From Bradyrhizobium sp. SZCCHNS1050 (GTDB lineage Bacteria; Pseudomonadota; Alphaproteobacteria; Rhizobiales; Xanthobacteraceae): a stretch of 64,000 nt of DNA. Under the pieces are notes generated by a model. It worked only from the letters and a program-made list of their open reading frames with translations. It was not told the DNA's origin and searched no databases. The first letter of the stretch is position 1. Each line of letters opens with the position of its first letter. The position numbers and the translations under genes are program-made. Location: NCBI RefSeq assembly GCF_032484785.1, contig NZ_JAUETR010000003.1, positions 62,001 to 126,000 on the forward strand, given 5' to 3'. Below are positions 51,438-60,047 of the stretch, piece after piece.

Positions 51438-51875
51438 ATGGCGAGGGTTTACGTCTCCACCGTCGTGAGTGCCCGCAACGATCGGGTGTGGGCGCGCGTC
51501 CGCGACTTCAACGGCCTGCCGAACTGGCATCCGGCGATCGCCGAAAGCCGGATCGAGGGCGGCGAGCCCGCCGACAAGATCGGCTGCGTCAGGGATTTCC
51601 GGCTTCGCAACGGCGACCGCATTCGCGAGAAGCTGCTCGGCCTGTCGGACTACGACATGTTCTGCACCTACTCGATCCTGGAATCGCCGATGGGCGTATC
51701 GAACTACGTCGCGACCCTCAGGCTGACACCGGTCACGGACGGCGACAAGACGTTTCTGGAGTGGACCGCCGAGTTCGACTGCGCGCCGGAGCGCGAGGCT
51801 GATCTGGTGGCTTCGATCGGCGGCGGCGTGTTCCAGGGCGGCTTCGATGCGCTCAAGCGCGCGTTTGGGGGCTGA
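51438..51875 (+). CDS. SRPBCC-fold protein (polyketide cyclase/START-like), copy 1
   Basis: This 145-aa protein fits the SRPBCC/polyketide cyclase fold, a hydrophobic-cavity small-molecule binding domain. It opens VYVSTVVSARNDRVWARVRDFNGLPNWHPAI, has DKIGCVRDFRLRNG in the middle and ends with an amphipathic helix (GGGVFQGGFDALKRAF). The RDFNGLPxWHP motif is typical. CoxG of CO dehydrogenase clusters shares this fold, so an accessory role for the adjacent molybdenum hydroxylase is possible. Binding of the substrate is equally possible. It starts seven bases after the flotillin stop. Confidence 0.82.
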   Translation: MARVYVSTVVSARNDRVWARVRDFNGLPNWHPAIAESRIEGGEPADKIGCVRDFRLRNGDRIREKLLGLSDYDMFCTYSILESPMGVSNYVATLRLTPVTDGDKTFLEWTAEFDCAPEREADLVASIGGGVFQGGFDALKRAFGG

Positions 51876-51879
51876 CGCC

Positions 51880-52323
51880 GTGCCGCACGTGGTCAAGAGC
51901 ACCATCATCGATGCGCCGACCGAGGCCGTGTGGGAGGTGCTGCGCGACTTCAACGGTCATGATCGCTGGCACCCGGCGGTGGCGACCTCTGCGATCGAGC
52001 GTTCGCAGACGTCCGACAAGATCGGTTGTGTCAGGCGCTTTCGTCTGAAGGACGGCTCCGAGCTGCGCGAGCAGTTGCTGGCGCTGTCCGATCTCGAGCA
52101 GAGCTTCAGCTACTGTCTGCTCGATACGCCGGTCCAGCTGTTCAACTACGTCGCCCATGTCCGGCTGCTGCCGGTCACCGATGGTGATCGCACCTTCTGG
52201 CACTGGGAGAGCCGCTTCACGACGCGGCCCGAGCTGGCCGAGGCGCTGTCGCGCATGGTGGCAGAAGACATCTACCAGGCCGGCTTTGAGGCGATCCGAT
52301 CGCATCTGAAGCAGGCGGCATGA
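51880..52323 (+). CDS. SRPBCC-fold protein, copy 2
   Basis: This protein of about 147 aa is clearly related to the preceding one: VLRDFNGHDRWHPAV, DKIGCVRRFRLKDG, YVAHVRLLPVTDGDRTF. A GTG at 51880, five bases after the previous stop, gives an N-terminus (PHVVKSTIIDAPTEAVWEVL) matching copy 1, so it is preferred over an ATG at 51847 inside the upstream gene. Tandem duplication followed by divergence is the likely origin. It directly precedes the molybdenum hydroxylase genes. Confidence 0.78.
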   Translation: MPHVVKSTIIDAPTEAVWEVLRDFNGHDRWHPAVATSAIERSQTSDKIGCVRRFRLKDGSELREQLLALSDLEQSFSYCLLDTPVQLFNYVAHVRLLPVTDGDRTFWHWESRFTTRPELAEALSRMVAEDIYQAGFEAIRSHLKQAA

Positions 52324-52338
52324 GGACGAGGTGAATCG

Positions 52339-53160
52339 ATGCCAGTCACGGTGAAGACGTTTCAGGCCGCGAGCGAAGCTGCGTCTGCGCTGTCGTCGGA
52401 CCGCGCGGCGCGCTACCTGGGCGGCGGCACGCTGGTCATGCGCGATCTCAATGAGGGCGACGTCTCGATTGCGACGGTCATCCGCGCCACCGACCGGACC
52501 TTGCAGGGCATCGATGCGGCAGGCGCGCGCATCAGGATCGGCGCCGGCGTCACCTTCGCCCGCGTGCTGGCCGAGCGCGATCTCGCCTTCCTGCATCCGG
52601 CGGCGCGCTCGATCGGCGGCCCGGCGGTGCGCAACATGGGGACCGTCGGTGGCAATCTGTTCGCTCCGGCGCCGTTCGGCGACTTCACGGTGGCGCTGCT
52701 GGCGCTCGACGGCATCGTCTCGCTGCAGGGCAGCTTCGGCGTCAGGGACATGCCGATCGAGGAGTTCCTGCAATCGCGCGACCGCCAGGCCGGTGCGCTG
52801 GTGGTCGGCGTGTCGTGCATCCGTCCTGCGTCGGCGGATGCGTTCCGCTATCGCAAGATCGCCCGGATCAAGCCGAAGGGCGGATCGGTGATCACGCTTG
52901 CGGCGCATCTTCCACAGAGTGGCGGCCGCGTGACCGGCGCGCGGATCGCGCTGGGATCGATGGCCCCGACCGCCATCCGCGCCAAGGCGGCCGAGCGCGC
53001 GCTCGAAGGGCGGCCGTTCGACGCCGGCGCGATCAGTGCCGCCGCTGCTGCGGCGGCCGAGGGAACGGCACCCACCGACAATTCGCTGGCCAGCGCGTGG
53101 TATCGCCGCGAAGTGGTCGGCGTCCATCTGCGGCGGCTGTTGTCGGGACAGGAGAGCTAG
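52339..53160 (+). CDS. Molybdenum hydroxylase FAD-binding medium subunit (CoxM/XdhB type)
   Basis: This 273-aa protein matches the FAD-binding subunit of the xanthine dehydrogenase/CO dehydrogenase family. It has RYLGGGTLVMRDLN near residue 25, then IGAGVTFARVL, SIGGPAVRNMGTVGGNLFAPAPFGD (the two FAD pyrophosphate-binding motifs) and a C-terminal CO_deh_flav_C region. It passes electrons from the iron-sulfur subunit to its acceptor. GACGAGGTG lies upstream of the ATG and the small-subunit gene follows after three bases. Confidence 0.92.
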   Translation: MPVTVKTFQAASEAASALSSDRAARYLGGGTLVMRDLNEGDVSIATVIRATDRTLQGIDAAGARIRIGAGVTFARVLAERDLAFLHPAARSIGGPAVRNMGTVGGNLFAPAPFGDFTVALLALDGIVSLQGSFGVRDMPIEEFLQSRDRQAGALVVGVSCIRPASADAFRYRKIARIKPKGGSVITLAAHLPQSGGRVTGARIALGSMAPTAIRAKAAERALEGRPFDAGAISAAAAAAAEGTAPTDNSLASAWYRREVVGVHLRRLLSGQES

Positions 53161-53163
53161 AGC

Positions 53164-53643
53164 ATGGCCAAGACCCCACTTCAGTTCCGGCACAATGGTC
53201 GCGATGTCGCGCTGTTCGTCGACGGCGGCACCAATCTGCTGGTCGTGCTGCGCGAGATGATCGGCGACCTCACGCCGAAATTCGGTTGCGGCCAGGGCGG
53301 CTGCGGCGCGTGCACGGTCCTCATCGATGGCGACGCGCACCTGTCTTGTCTGACGCTCGCCGAAGCCGTCGAGGGCCGCGCGGTCGAGACGCTCGACGGC
53401 ATCAAGAGCGGTCCGAATTTGCATCCGCTGCAGCGCGCCTTCGCCGAGGGTTTTGCCGCGCAATGCGGCTATTGCACGCCGGGCATGCTGATGGCGGCGA
53501 AGGCGCTGCTCGACAAGATCCCGCAGCCAAGCCGCGAGCAGGTGGTAGAGGCGATTTCGGGCAACATCTGCCGGTGTACCGGCTACGAGCCGATCATCAA
53601 TGCGGTGCTGGCGGCGGCCGCGTCGCTGCGCGCGAGTGCGTGA
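53164..53643 (+). CDS. Molybdenum hydroxylase [2Fe-2S] small subunit (CoxS/XdhA type)
   Basis: This 159-aa protein has the plant-ferredoxin-type cluster motif KFGCGQGGCGACTVLIDG and the second cluster motifs AQCGYCTPGM and NICRCTGYEPI, so all eight expected cysteines are present. It links the molybdenum center to FAD. No Tat signal is seen, so the enzyme should be cytoplasmic. Located between the medium and large subunit genes. Confidence 0.94.
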   Translation: MAKTPLQFRHNGRDVALFVDGGTNLLVVLREMIGDLTPKFGCGQGGCGACTVLIDGDAHLSCLTLAEAVEGRAVETLDGIKSGPNLHPLQRAFAEGFAAQCGYCTPGMLMAAKALLDKIPQPSREQVVEAISGNICRCTGYEPIINAVLAAAASLRASA

Positions 53644-53655
53644 GGAGAGATCGCC

Positions 53656-55230
53656 ATGCTGGAACTGCGCAAGGACATCTTCGCCGACGAGCGCGACGAC
53701 AATCTCAACGAGGTCGGCAAGGGCACCCAACGCCAGGACATGCTCGGCCATGTCACGGGGACCTCGACCTATTTCAACGATCACAAGCTGCAGGGCATGC
53801 TGCATCTGAAGGTCGTGAGGTCGACGCAGCCGCATGCCCGGCTGCGCCGCATCGAGACCAGCGAGGCCGAACGGAGCGAGGGCGTGCGGCGGATCATCCG
53901 CGGCAGCGACGTGCCGCGCAATCTCAACACGCTGCTCAGCCTGATCAATTTTGGCAAGGACGATGAGCCGACGCTTGCCGTCGACAAGGTACGCTACCGC
54001 GGCGAGCCGATCGTCGCCGTCGTCGCCGAGACGCCGCGCGCGGCGGCCGAGGCGGCGGCCAGGGTACGCGTCGACTATGAGATCTTGCCGGCGGTGTTCG
54101 ACGTCGAGGAGGCGCTGAAGCCGGGCGCGCCCACCGTCAACGAGACCTATCCGAAGAATACGTTCACCTATCACGACCGCTACGACCACCAGAAGTTGCG
54201 CTTTGGCGACGTCGAGCGCGGCTTTGCCGGCGCCGATCATGTCTTGGAACAGCGCTACCAGATGTCGCCGATCGAGCACGCGCCGGTCGAAACCAACGGC
54301 TCGATCGCCGCGCCCGACACCAACGGCCGCTACGTGGTCTATACCTCGACCCAGGCGCTGTTCTTCTCGCTCGACACCTGCGCCAAGATCCTCGATCTGC
54401 CGTCGAACACATTCCACTTCATCGGCGGCACGGTCGGCGGCGGCTTCGGCGGCAAGGTCGACACGCTGACCGAGCCGCTCGCCATTCTCGCTGCGATGTT
54501 GACGGGGCGCCCGGTGCGCTACGTGCTCGGACGAGAGGAGGAGATGCAGTTCGGGCCGCCCCGCGGTGCCGAGCGCATCTACATCAAGGACGGAGTCATG
54601 CGTGACGGCCGCATCGTGGCGCGCCAGATCCGCGGCTATTTCGACTCTGGCGCTTATACGCGGCTGTCGAGCTACGCGGTGGTCAAATGCGCCGCGCACC
54701 TGCCGGGGCCCTACACGATCCCGAACGTCCATGGCGACATCTACTGCATCTTCACCAACCGCACGCCGGCCACCGCGATGCGCGGCTTCGGCATCACCGG
54801 CATGGACTTCGCGCTCGAATGCCAGATGGACAAGCTCGCGCATCTGATCGGCATGGACCCGATGGAGTTTCGTATCCTCAACGCCTATCGCGACGGCGAC
54901 ATGAAGGCGCATCGCCGCGAGGCCAAGAACACCGCGCTGATCGAATGCGTCCAGGTCGCGGCCGAGAAGGCCAAATGGCCGATCCGCGAGGAGTTCCGGC
55001 GCATGTCCTCGCGCAAGGATGGCGGCGGGGCGCGGGCGGCTGTTCCCTCCACGCCACGAGAGCCGGTGAGCGCGCGGCCTGCGCCGGCGCAGCAACGCAC
55101 CAGCTACGATCGTGGTCTCTCGGCGCCGCCACAACCCGAGCCGCCACCACCTCCGCCAACGAGCCCGGCGCCTTCGCCGGGGCACGGCGCGACGCGGTTC
55201 TCGTCGGTGTTCGGCACGAGGAGGCGCTGA
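53656..55230 (+). CDS. Molybdenum hydroxylase large subunit, N-terminal half (split CoxL/XdhC type)
   Basis: This 524-aa protein carries the a/b hammerhead domain (about 20-130: GTSTYFNDHKLQGMLHLKVVRS) and the first molybdopterin-binding half. The latter includes ERRYQMSP-like APVETNG, GGTVGGGFGGKVD and TPATAMRGFGITGMDFALE. The CO dehydrogenase active-site loop AYRCSFR is absent, so the substrate is probably not CO. After about residue 455 the homologous sequence stops and a Pro-, Ser- and Arg-rich tail of about 60 residues follows (PPQPEPPPPPPTSPAPSPG). The second half of the subunit is a separate gene starting one base after this stop in another frame. GAGGAGAG precedes the ATG. Confidence 0.9.
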   Translation: MLELRKDIFADERDDNLNEVGKGTQRQDMLGHVTGTSTYFNDHKLQGMLHLKVVRSTQPHARLRRIETSEAERSEGVRRIIRGSDVPRNLNTLLSLINFGKDDEPTLAVDKVRYRGEPIVAVVAETPRAAAEAAARVRVDYEILPAVFDVEEALKPGAPTVNETYPKNTFTYHDRYDHQKLRFGDVERGFAGADHVLEQRYQMSPIEHAPVETNGSIAAPDTNGRYVVYTSTQALFFSLDTCAKILDLPSNTFHFIGGTVGGGFGGKVDTLTEPLAILAAMLTGRPVRYVLGREEEMQFGPPRGAERIYIKDGVMRDGRIVARQIRGYFDSGAYTRLSSYAVVKCAAHLPGPYTIPNVHGDIYCIFTNRTPATAMRGFGITGMDFALECQMDKLAHLIGMDPMEFRILNAYRDGDMKAHRREAKNTALIECVQVAAEKAKWPIREEFRRMSSRKDGGGARAAVPSTPREPVSARPAPAQQRTSYDRGLSAPPQPEPPPPPPTSPAPSPGHGATRFSSVFGTRRR

Positions 55231-55231
55231 C

Positions 55232-56254
55232 ATGACGAGGCACCGCGGCCGCGGCATGGCGGCGATCAACTATCCCATCGGCATGAATCTCGGCGGCGAT
55301 CCGAGCCAGGCGCTGGTGCATTCCAACCCCAGCGGCAAGTTCACGGTGGCGCTGTCGTCGATCGATCTCGGGCAGGGCATGAAGTCGGTGACGCGGCAGA
55401 TCTGTGCCGAGACGCTCGGCGTGCCGGTCGAGGACGTCTATGTCGACACCGCCGATTCCGACACCGGCCCGCATTGCATGGGCTCGTTCGCTTCGCGCGG
55501 CACCCATCGCGTCGGCAATGCCGTGATGGCGGCGGCCAAGGAGGCGCGTGGCGTCATGATGGAGGCCGCGGCCGAGGAGCTCGAGGTCAACGCCAGCGAT
55601 CTCGAAACGGATGGTCGCGGCAACATCCACGTCAAGGGCGCGCCGCATCGCTCGATCTCGGTGAAGGACGTCGCCATCGCCGCGCAGTTCCGCCAGGGCA
55701 AGACCATCTCCGGCCGTGGCATCTTCCTGGTGCCGCTGTCGGAGGTGGATCCCGAGACTGGCGAAATGTCCCCGGCGACCTGCTACGCGCATGCCTGTCT
55801 CGTCGCCGAGGTCGAGGTCGATGACGAGACCGGCGAGGTCGGCGTGGTCAGGATGGACAGCGCCTATGAGCTGGGACGCGCGCTCAATCCCCGCCTCGTC
55901 GAGCAGCAGCTGGTCGGCGGCGCCTGGATGGGCATGAGCCACGCGCTCTACGAGACGACGGAGCCGTACTACCCGGACCCGAAGCAAGGACCGCGCGACT
56001 TCGTGGAATACCTGATGCCGGGACCTGGCGACATCTGTCCGCACGACATCGCCGTGCTGGAGCGGCCGGCGCCCGACGGACCGTTCGGCGGCAAGGGCCC
56101 TGGCGAGATGTGCGCCAATCCTGTGCTTCCTGCCATCGCGAATGCGATTTTCAACGCCGTCGGCGTGCGCCTCGACGAACTGCCGATCACGCCAGAGAAA
56201 GTGCTGCGCGCGATCAAGGCCCAGGGCGGCGCCCGGCCGCAGACGCGGCGGTGA
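55232..56254 (+). CDS. Molybdenum hydroxylase large subunit, C-terminal half (split CoxL/XdhC type)
   Basis: This 340-aa protein carries the second molybdopterin-binding half. GRGMAAINYPIGMN comes first, then KFTVALSSIDLGQGMKSVTRQICAETLG, GPHCMGSFASRGTHRVGNAV, and PFGGKGPGEMCANPVLPAIANAI with the expected catalytic Glu in GPGE. It has its own ribosome-binding site (GAGGAGG, 55218-55224), which argues for a true separate gene rather than a sequencing frameshift. It presumably assembles with the preceding half to complete the active site. Confidence 0.9.
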   Translation: MTRHRGRGMAAINYPIGMNLGGDPSQALVHSNPSGKFTVALSSIDLGQGMKSVTRQICAETLGVPVEDVYVDTADSDTGPHCMGSFASRGTHRVGNAVMAAAKEARGVMMEAAAEELEVNASDLETDGRGNIHVKGAPHRSISVKDVAIAAQFRQGKTISGRGIFLVPLSEVDPETGEMSPATCYAHACLVAEVEVDDETGEVGVVRMDSAYELGRALNPRLVEQQLVGGAWMGMSHALYETTEPYYPDPKQGPRDFVEYLMPGPGDICPHDIAVLERPAPDGPFGGKGPGEMCANPVLPAIANAIFNAVGVRLDELPITPEKVLRAIKAQGGARPQTRR

Positions 56255-56260
56255 CGCAGC

Positions 56261-57142
56261 ATGGTGGTCCGCAGCAACATCGTCGGCATCGACTCGCCGC
56301 AGGCGCTGGAAAAGGCACTGCGCGCGGCGTACTATCTCGCCGATGACGGGCTCTCCACCGCGGCCTATCTCGCGCTCGCGCTGGGCAAGCCATTGCTCTT
56401 GGAAGGCGCGCCCGGCGTCGGAAAAACCGAGGCGGCGAAGGCAATCGCCGCGGTGCTCGGCCGCAAGCTGATCCGCCTGCAATGCTACGAAGGTATCGAC
56501 GCTGCTGCGGCGCTCTACGAGTGGAACTATCCGCGCCAGATGCTCGCGATCCGCCAAGCCGGCGAGGAGAGCATCGACATCTATGGCGAGAGCTTTCTGA
56601 TCGAGCGGCCGATGCTGGCCTGCCTGCGCGCGCCCGATGCGACCGTGCTGCTGATCGACGAGATCGATCGGGCCGACCAGGAGTTCGAGGCGTTCCTGCT
56701 CGAATTTCTCTCCGATTTCCAGATATCGATCCCCGAGCGCGGCACGGTGCGCGCCGCGGAGCGGCCGATCGTGGTGCTGACCTCGAATCGGACCCGTGAC
56801 CTGCACGAAGCGCTGCGCCGACGCTGTGTCTATCATTGGATCGACTATCCCGATGCGGAGCGCGAGGCGCGCATCGTGATGATGCGGGCCTCCAGTGTTG
56901 CCGAAGCGACCGCGCGGGCCGTGGTGGCTGCAGTGGCGAAGCTGCGGCGCGAGCCGCTGAGCAAGGCGCCCGGGATTGCCGAGGCGGTCGATTGGGCGGA
57001 GGCGGCGACGCTGCTCAACCAGACCGGCGCGCGCTGGCCCGATGCGTTCAAGCGCGCGATTGGCGTCGCGCTGAAGGATGAGGAGGATCTGTCCTTCATC
57101 GCGCCGCGGCTCGACGCGCTGCTCGCGGAGGCGATGACATGA
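56261..57142 (+). CDS. MoxR-type AAA+ ATPase, CoxD-like
   Basis: This 293-aa ATPase has Walker A EGAPGVGKTEAAKAI near residue 50, Walker B VLLIDEIDRADQEFEAFLLE and VVLTSNRTRDLHEALRRRC as sensor/arginine-finger region. CoxD proteins act as chaperones in maturing the active site of CO dehydrogenase-type enzymes. It lies directly after the split large subunit and overlaps the VWA gene (ATGA), reproducing the coxD-coxE arrangement. Confidence 0.9.
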   Translation: MVVRSNIVGIDSPQALEKALRAAYYLADDGLSTAAYLALALGKPLLLEGAPGVGKTEAAKAIAAVLGRKLIRLQCYEGIDAAAALYEWNYPRQMLAIRQAGEESIDIYGESFLIERPMLACLRAPDATVLLIDEIDRADQEFEAFLLEFLSDFQISIPERGTVRAAERPIVVLTSNRTRDLHEALRRRCVYHWIDYPDAEREARIVMMRASSVAEATARAVVAAVAKLRREPLSKAPGIAEAVDWAEAATLLNQTGARWPDAFKRAIGVALKDEEDLSFIAPRLDALLAEAMT

Positions 57143-58257
57143 GCGAGCCCCGCCTGCCGCAGGCGACCGAGATCTTCGTGACATTCGCTGCGCTGTTGCG
57201 GCGAAACGGCTTCGCAATTGCGCCGGAGCAGACCACCGCCTTCCTCGCTGCGATCGAACTGCTGGGGCCTGTCAGCATCGAGGATATCCGTCGTGCCGGG
57301 ACGGCGACCCTCGCGCCGCCTCCGGAGCGGCTCGCGACCTACAATCTGCTGTTCGACGTCCATTTTGGTGTCGCCGAGGCAACGGCCTTCAGCGAGAGCG
57401 ACAGGCAGGACGATGTCGTGCGTCTCCAGGAGGAAGGGGACGGCGCTGTCGGTCCCGATCTCGCCGAGGAGCAGAACGAGTCAGGTCTGGCTGCGACGCG
57501 CGTTGAAGCGCTGGTCGCCCGCCGCTTGGCTGCGACGACGGGCGGCCATGCCCTGCAGCGCCTCGCGCGTCAGGCGCGTGCAAAACTGCCGAAACGGCGT
57601 GGCCACCGGCGCATGCGCGCGCGGCGCGGCAGCTTCGTGGACCTGCGCCGGACCCTGCGCGAGAGCATAAGGCGCGACGGTGAGGTGCTGTCGCTGCGGC
57701 GGCTGAAGCGGCGACCTCGATTGCGACGATTGCTGCTGCTGATCGACGTCTCCGGCTCGATGAAGGCGCGGACCGAGGATAACATGCGGCTCGCCCACGT
57801 GCTGGTGCAGGCCGTACCCCAGGCCGAGGTGTTCACGCTTGGCACACGGCTGACACGCGTGACGCGGCCCTTGCGGCTGAAGCGGCGCGAACAGGCGCTG
57901 CTCGCTGCCTCGCATCTCGTCAGCGACTGGGACGGTGGCACGCGCATCGGCGAGGCGCTGCAGGCCTTCCTCGCGGTGCCGCGGTTCTCGACCTACGCGC
58001 GGGGCGCCGTCGTGCTGGTCATCTCGGATGGGCTCGAGCGTGGTGACCATCATGTGCTCCGTGACGCCGTGTGGAGGCTGTCGCTGCGCGCCTGGCGCCT
58101 GAGCTGGCTGACGCCGCTCGCGACGGGGCCCGGCTTCAAGCCGCAGACCGAGGCGTTGCAGGCGATCGCGCCATTCGTCGACGACATCGCAGCCGGCGGG
58201 TCGGACGAGACCATCGTCGCGCATGTTCTGTCGCTGGCACAGAGGAGGGCGGCATGA
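57139..58257 (+). CDS. VWA-domain protein, CoxE-like
   Basis: This 372-aa protein has a charged N-terminal part and a C-terminal von Willebrand factor A domain (about 190-370). The MIDAS motif DVSGSMKA, a downstream FTLGTRLTRVT and the DWDGGTRIGEAL Asp are all present. CoxE proteins work with the MoxR ATPase in cofactor maturation. The start overlaps the previous stop and the end overlaps the amidohydrolase start (both ATGA). Confidence 0.9.
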   Translation: MSEPRLPQATEIFVTFAALLRRNGFAIAPEQTTAFLAAIELLGPVSIEDIRRAGTATLAPPPERLATYNLLFDVHFGVAEATAFSESDRQDDVVRLQEEGDGAVGPDLAEEQNESGLAATRVEALVARRLAATTGGHALQRLARQARAKLPKRRGHRRMRARRGSFVDLRRTLRESIRRDGEVLSLRRLKRRPRLRRLLLLIDVSGSMKARTEDNMRLAHVLVQAVPQAEVFTLGTRLTRVTRPLRLKRREQALLAASHLVSDWDGGTRIGEALQAFLAVPRFSTYARGAVVLVISDGLERGDHHVLRDAVWRLSLRAWRLSWLTPLATGPGFKPQTEALQAIAPFVDDIAAGGSDETIVAHVLSLAQRRAA

Positions 58258-59141
58258 CCGGTTATGTCGATGCGCATCACCACATCTGGCGTCAGGCCGA
58301 TCTGCCCTGGCTGGTCGGGCCGATGCAGCCGCGGATTTTCGGCCCCTATGAGCCGATCAGGCGCGACTACACGATCGAGGAGTATCTCGACGACATCGCC
58401 GGCAGCGGCGTCACGCAATCGGTCTACGTCCAGACCAACTGGGCCAAGGACGGCTTCGAGGACGAAGCCGCCTGGGTGCAGCGAACTTCTGAGCAGCACG
58501 GCTTTCCGCACGGGATCGTCGCCTATGCCGATCTGAGCGTCGAAGATGCGCGGCCGCAGTTCAACCGGCTGGCGCGCTATCCCCTGCTGCGCGGGGTCCG
58601 GATGCAGCTGCACTGGCATGAGAACCCGCTCTATCGTTTCGCTTCGTCCCCAGACCTTTGCAGAGATACCCATATCCGCGCCAACATCGCGCGGCTCGCC
58701 GACTACGGCTGGTCCTTCGACCTGCAGGTCTTCGGGCCGCAGATGGCGGGCGCCGCAGCGCTCGCCGAGAGCTGTCCGTCCGTGACCTTCATCCTCCAGC
58801 ATGCCGGCATGCTGGAGGATCTGTCCACGCGCGGTCGCGATCGATGGCGAGCCGGCATGCAGCGGCTGGCGAGCTGCAGCAATGTCGTCAGCAAGCTCTC
58901 GGGCCTCGGCACCTTCATTCGCCGCAACGATCCGGCGCATGTCGCCGACGTGGTGCGGGAGACGGTCGGAATGTTCGGCCCCGAGCGCTGCCTGTTCGGC
59001 TCGAACTTTCCGATCGAGAAGCTCTGGACCGACTACCGCGTACTGGTGGGGGCCTATGAGGCTGCCATCCGGGACCTCGACGAGCATGCGCGCGCGCAGG
59101 TCATGGGAGGGACGGCGCAGCGCGTCTATCGGCTGGGATGA
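58254..59141 (+). CDS. Amidohydrolase-2 family metal-dependent hydrolase
   Basis: This 295-aa TIM-barrel hydrolase begins TGYVDAHHHIW with the HxH metal motif at residues 8-10. It contains GVRMQLHWHE, FILQHAGML and ends with LFGSNFPIEKLW, the usual Asp position reading SNFPIE. The family (PF04909) includes lactonases and decarboxylases such as 2-pyrone-4,6-dicarboxylate hydrolase and sulfomuconolactone-type enzymes. A hydrolytic step on a lactone or ring product of the molybdenum hydroxylase is plausible. The typical final motif SDxP/SDWP lacks its Asp here (SNFP), which occurs in part of the family. The start at 58254 overlaps the CoxE stop. Confidence 0.85.
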   Translation: MTGYVDAHHHIWRQADLPWLVGPMQPRIFGPYEPIRRDYTIEEYLDDIAGSGVTQSVYVQTNWAKDGFEDEAAWVQRTSEQHGFPHGIVAYADLSVEDARPQFNRLARYPLLRGVRMQLHWHENPLYRFASSPDLCRDTHIRANIARLADYGWSFDLQVFGPQMAGAAALAESCPSVTFILQHAGMLEDLSTRGRDRWRAGMQRLASCSNVVSKLSGLGTFIRRNDPAHVADVVRETVGMFGPERCLFGSNFPIEKLWTDYRVLVGAYEAAIRDLDEHARAQVMGGTAQRVYRLG

Positions 59142-59180
59142 TACCGCCTGCAACGACAACAAAAGCAACAGGGAACGCTC

Positions 59181-60029
59181 ATGGCGCTGGAAATCAAGGT
59201 TCTCGACTATGGTGATATCGAATTGGAATCGAGCTTCCTTGTGCTCGGCCGTGATTGCGGCCGCACCCGCCGGGTGCTGACGCTCGGCTTCCTGATCCTG
59301 GGCGGGCCGTATCCGGTCGTGGTCGATACCGGCTACCGCTCCAACCAGATCATGGAGACGCTGGGCATGCGCGGGCTGCAGTACCATGAGAACATGATCG
59401 AGAACCAATTGGCGCGGCACGGCGTGCGCATGGGCGATGTCCGCTACGTCTGCCACACCCATCTGCACATCGATCACGCCGGGAAGGACGATCTGTTCCC
59501 GATGAACACGACGGTCGTGCTCAACCGCCGCGAGCTCGAATACTCGGTTTCCGGGCTGATGCATCCGCAATATCCGGCGCCCGACATCAAGCATCTGATC
59601 GACCGGCTGCACACCAAGAGTGCGCTGCGTTTCCTCGACCTCGAGCTCACCGGCCCGGTCGAGCTGATGCCGGGCGTCTATTGCGACGCTGCGAATGCCC
59701 ATACCGAAGGCTCGATGAACATCCACGTCCACACTGCCGATGGCATCGCTACCATCTGCGGCGACGTCATCTACGACTTCAACGACCAGATCGTGACGCC
59801 GTTCAACGAGATCCAGGATGGCGAGCCGCGCACCACCGGCAATCACGGCACGACAAAACGCGCCGAGAAGGCAGCGATCAAGAAGCTGCTGTCAAGTTCG
59901 CGCTATCTGCTGCCGGTGCACGATCGTCCCGCCAAGATCGAAGGCGGTGTGGTGGTGGGACGGCTGCACGACCAAGTGCCGGGGCCGCTGGTGCAGTCGC
60001 TGCCGCAGCGGCACTGGTTTCCGGCGTGA
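59181..60029 (+). CDS. Metallo-beta-lactamase-fold hydrolase, N-acyl homoserine lactonase-like
   Basis: This 282-aa protein has the dinuclear zinc motif HTHLHIDHAG (His94, His96, Asp98, His99), His174 in NAHTEGSM, an Asp in CGDVIYDF and a C-terminal His in LLPVHDRP. Spacing resembles the AttM/AiiA-type lactonase subgroup. Quorum quenching is possible, but within this operon a catabolic lactone or ester hydrolysis is more likely. It follows the amidohydrolase by 39 bases with only a weak GGGA ribosome-binding site. Confidence 0.85.
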   Translation: MALEIKVLDYGDIELESSFLVLGRDCGRTRRVLTLGFLILGGPYPVVVDTGYRSNQIMETLGMRGLQYHENMIENQLARHGVRMGDVRYVCHTHLHIDHAGKDDLFPMNTTVVLNRRELEYSVSGLMHPQYPAPDIKHLIDRLHTKSALRFLDLELTGPVELMPGVYCDAANAHTEGSMNIHVHTADGIATICGDVIYDFNDQIVTPFNEIQDGEPRTTGNHGTTKRAEKAAIKKLLSSSRYLLPVHDRPAKIEGGVVVGRLHDQVPGPLVQSLPQRHWFPA

Positions 60030-60047
60030 GCAGCACAAGGTGCCCCC

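Noticed and set aside
48432..51953. Minus-strand ORF of 1173 codons opposite the flotillin gene
   Set aside because: Its Leu-Arg-Asp periodicity is a mirror of the repeat region on the + strand; it overlaps three well-supported genes and has no independent features.
53656..56254. Reading the split large subunit as one gene broken by a sequencing frameshift
   Set aside because: The second half has its own ribosome-binding site, and the first half ends in a long non-homologous tail that would not fit an intact subunit. It remains testable, so it is listed as a finding.
52339..58257. Annotating the locus as coxMSLDE for CO oxidation
   Set aside because: The large subunit lacks the AYRCSFR copper-sulfur loop of CO dehydrogenase and is split, and the neighbours are hydrolases.
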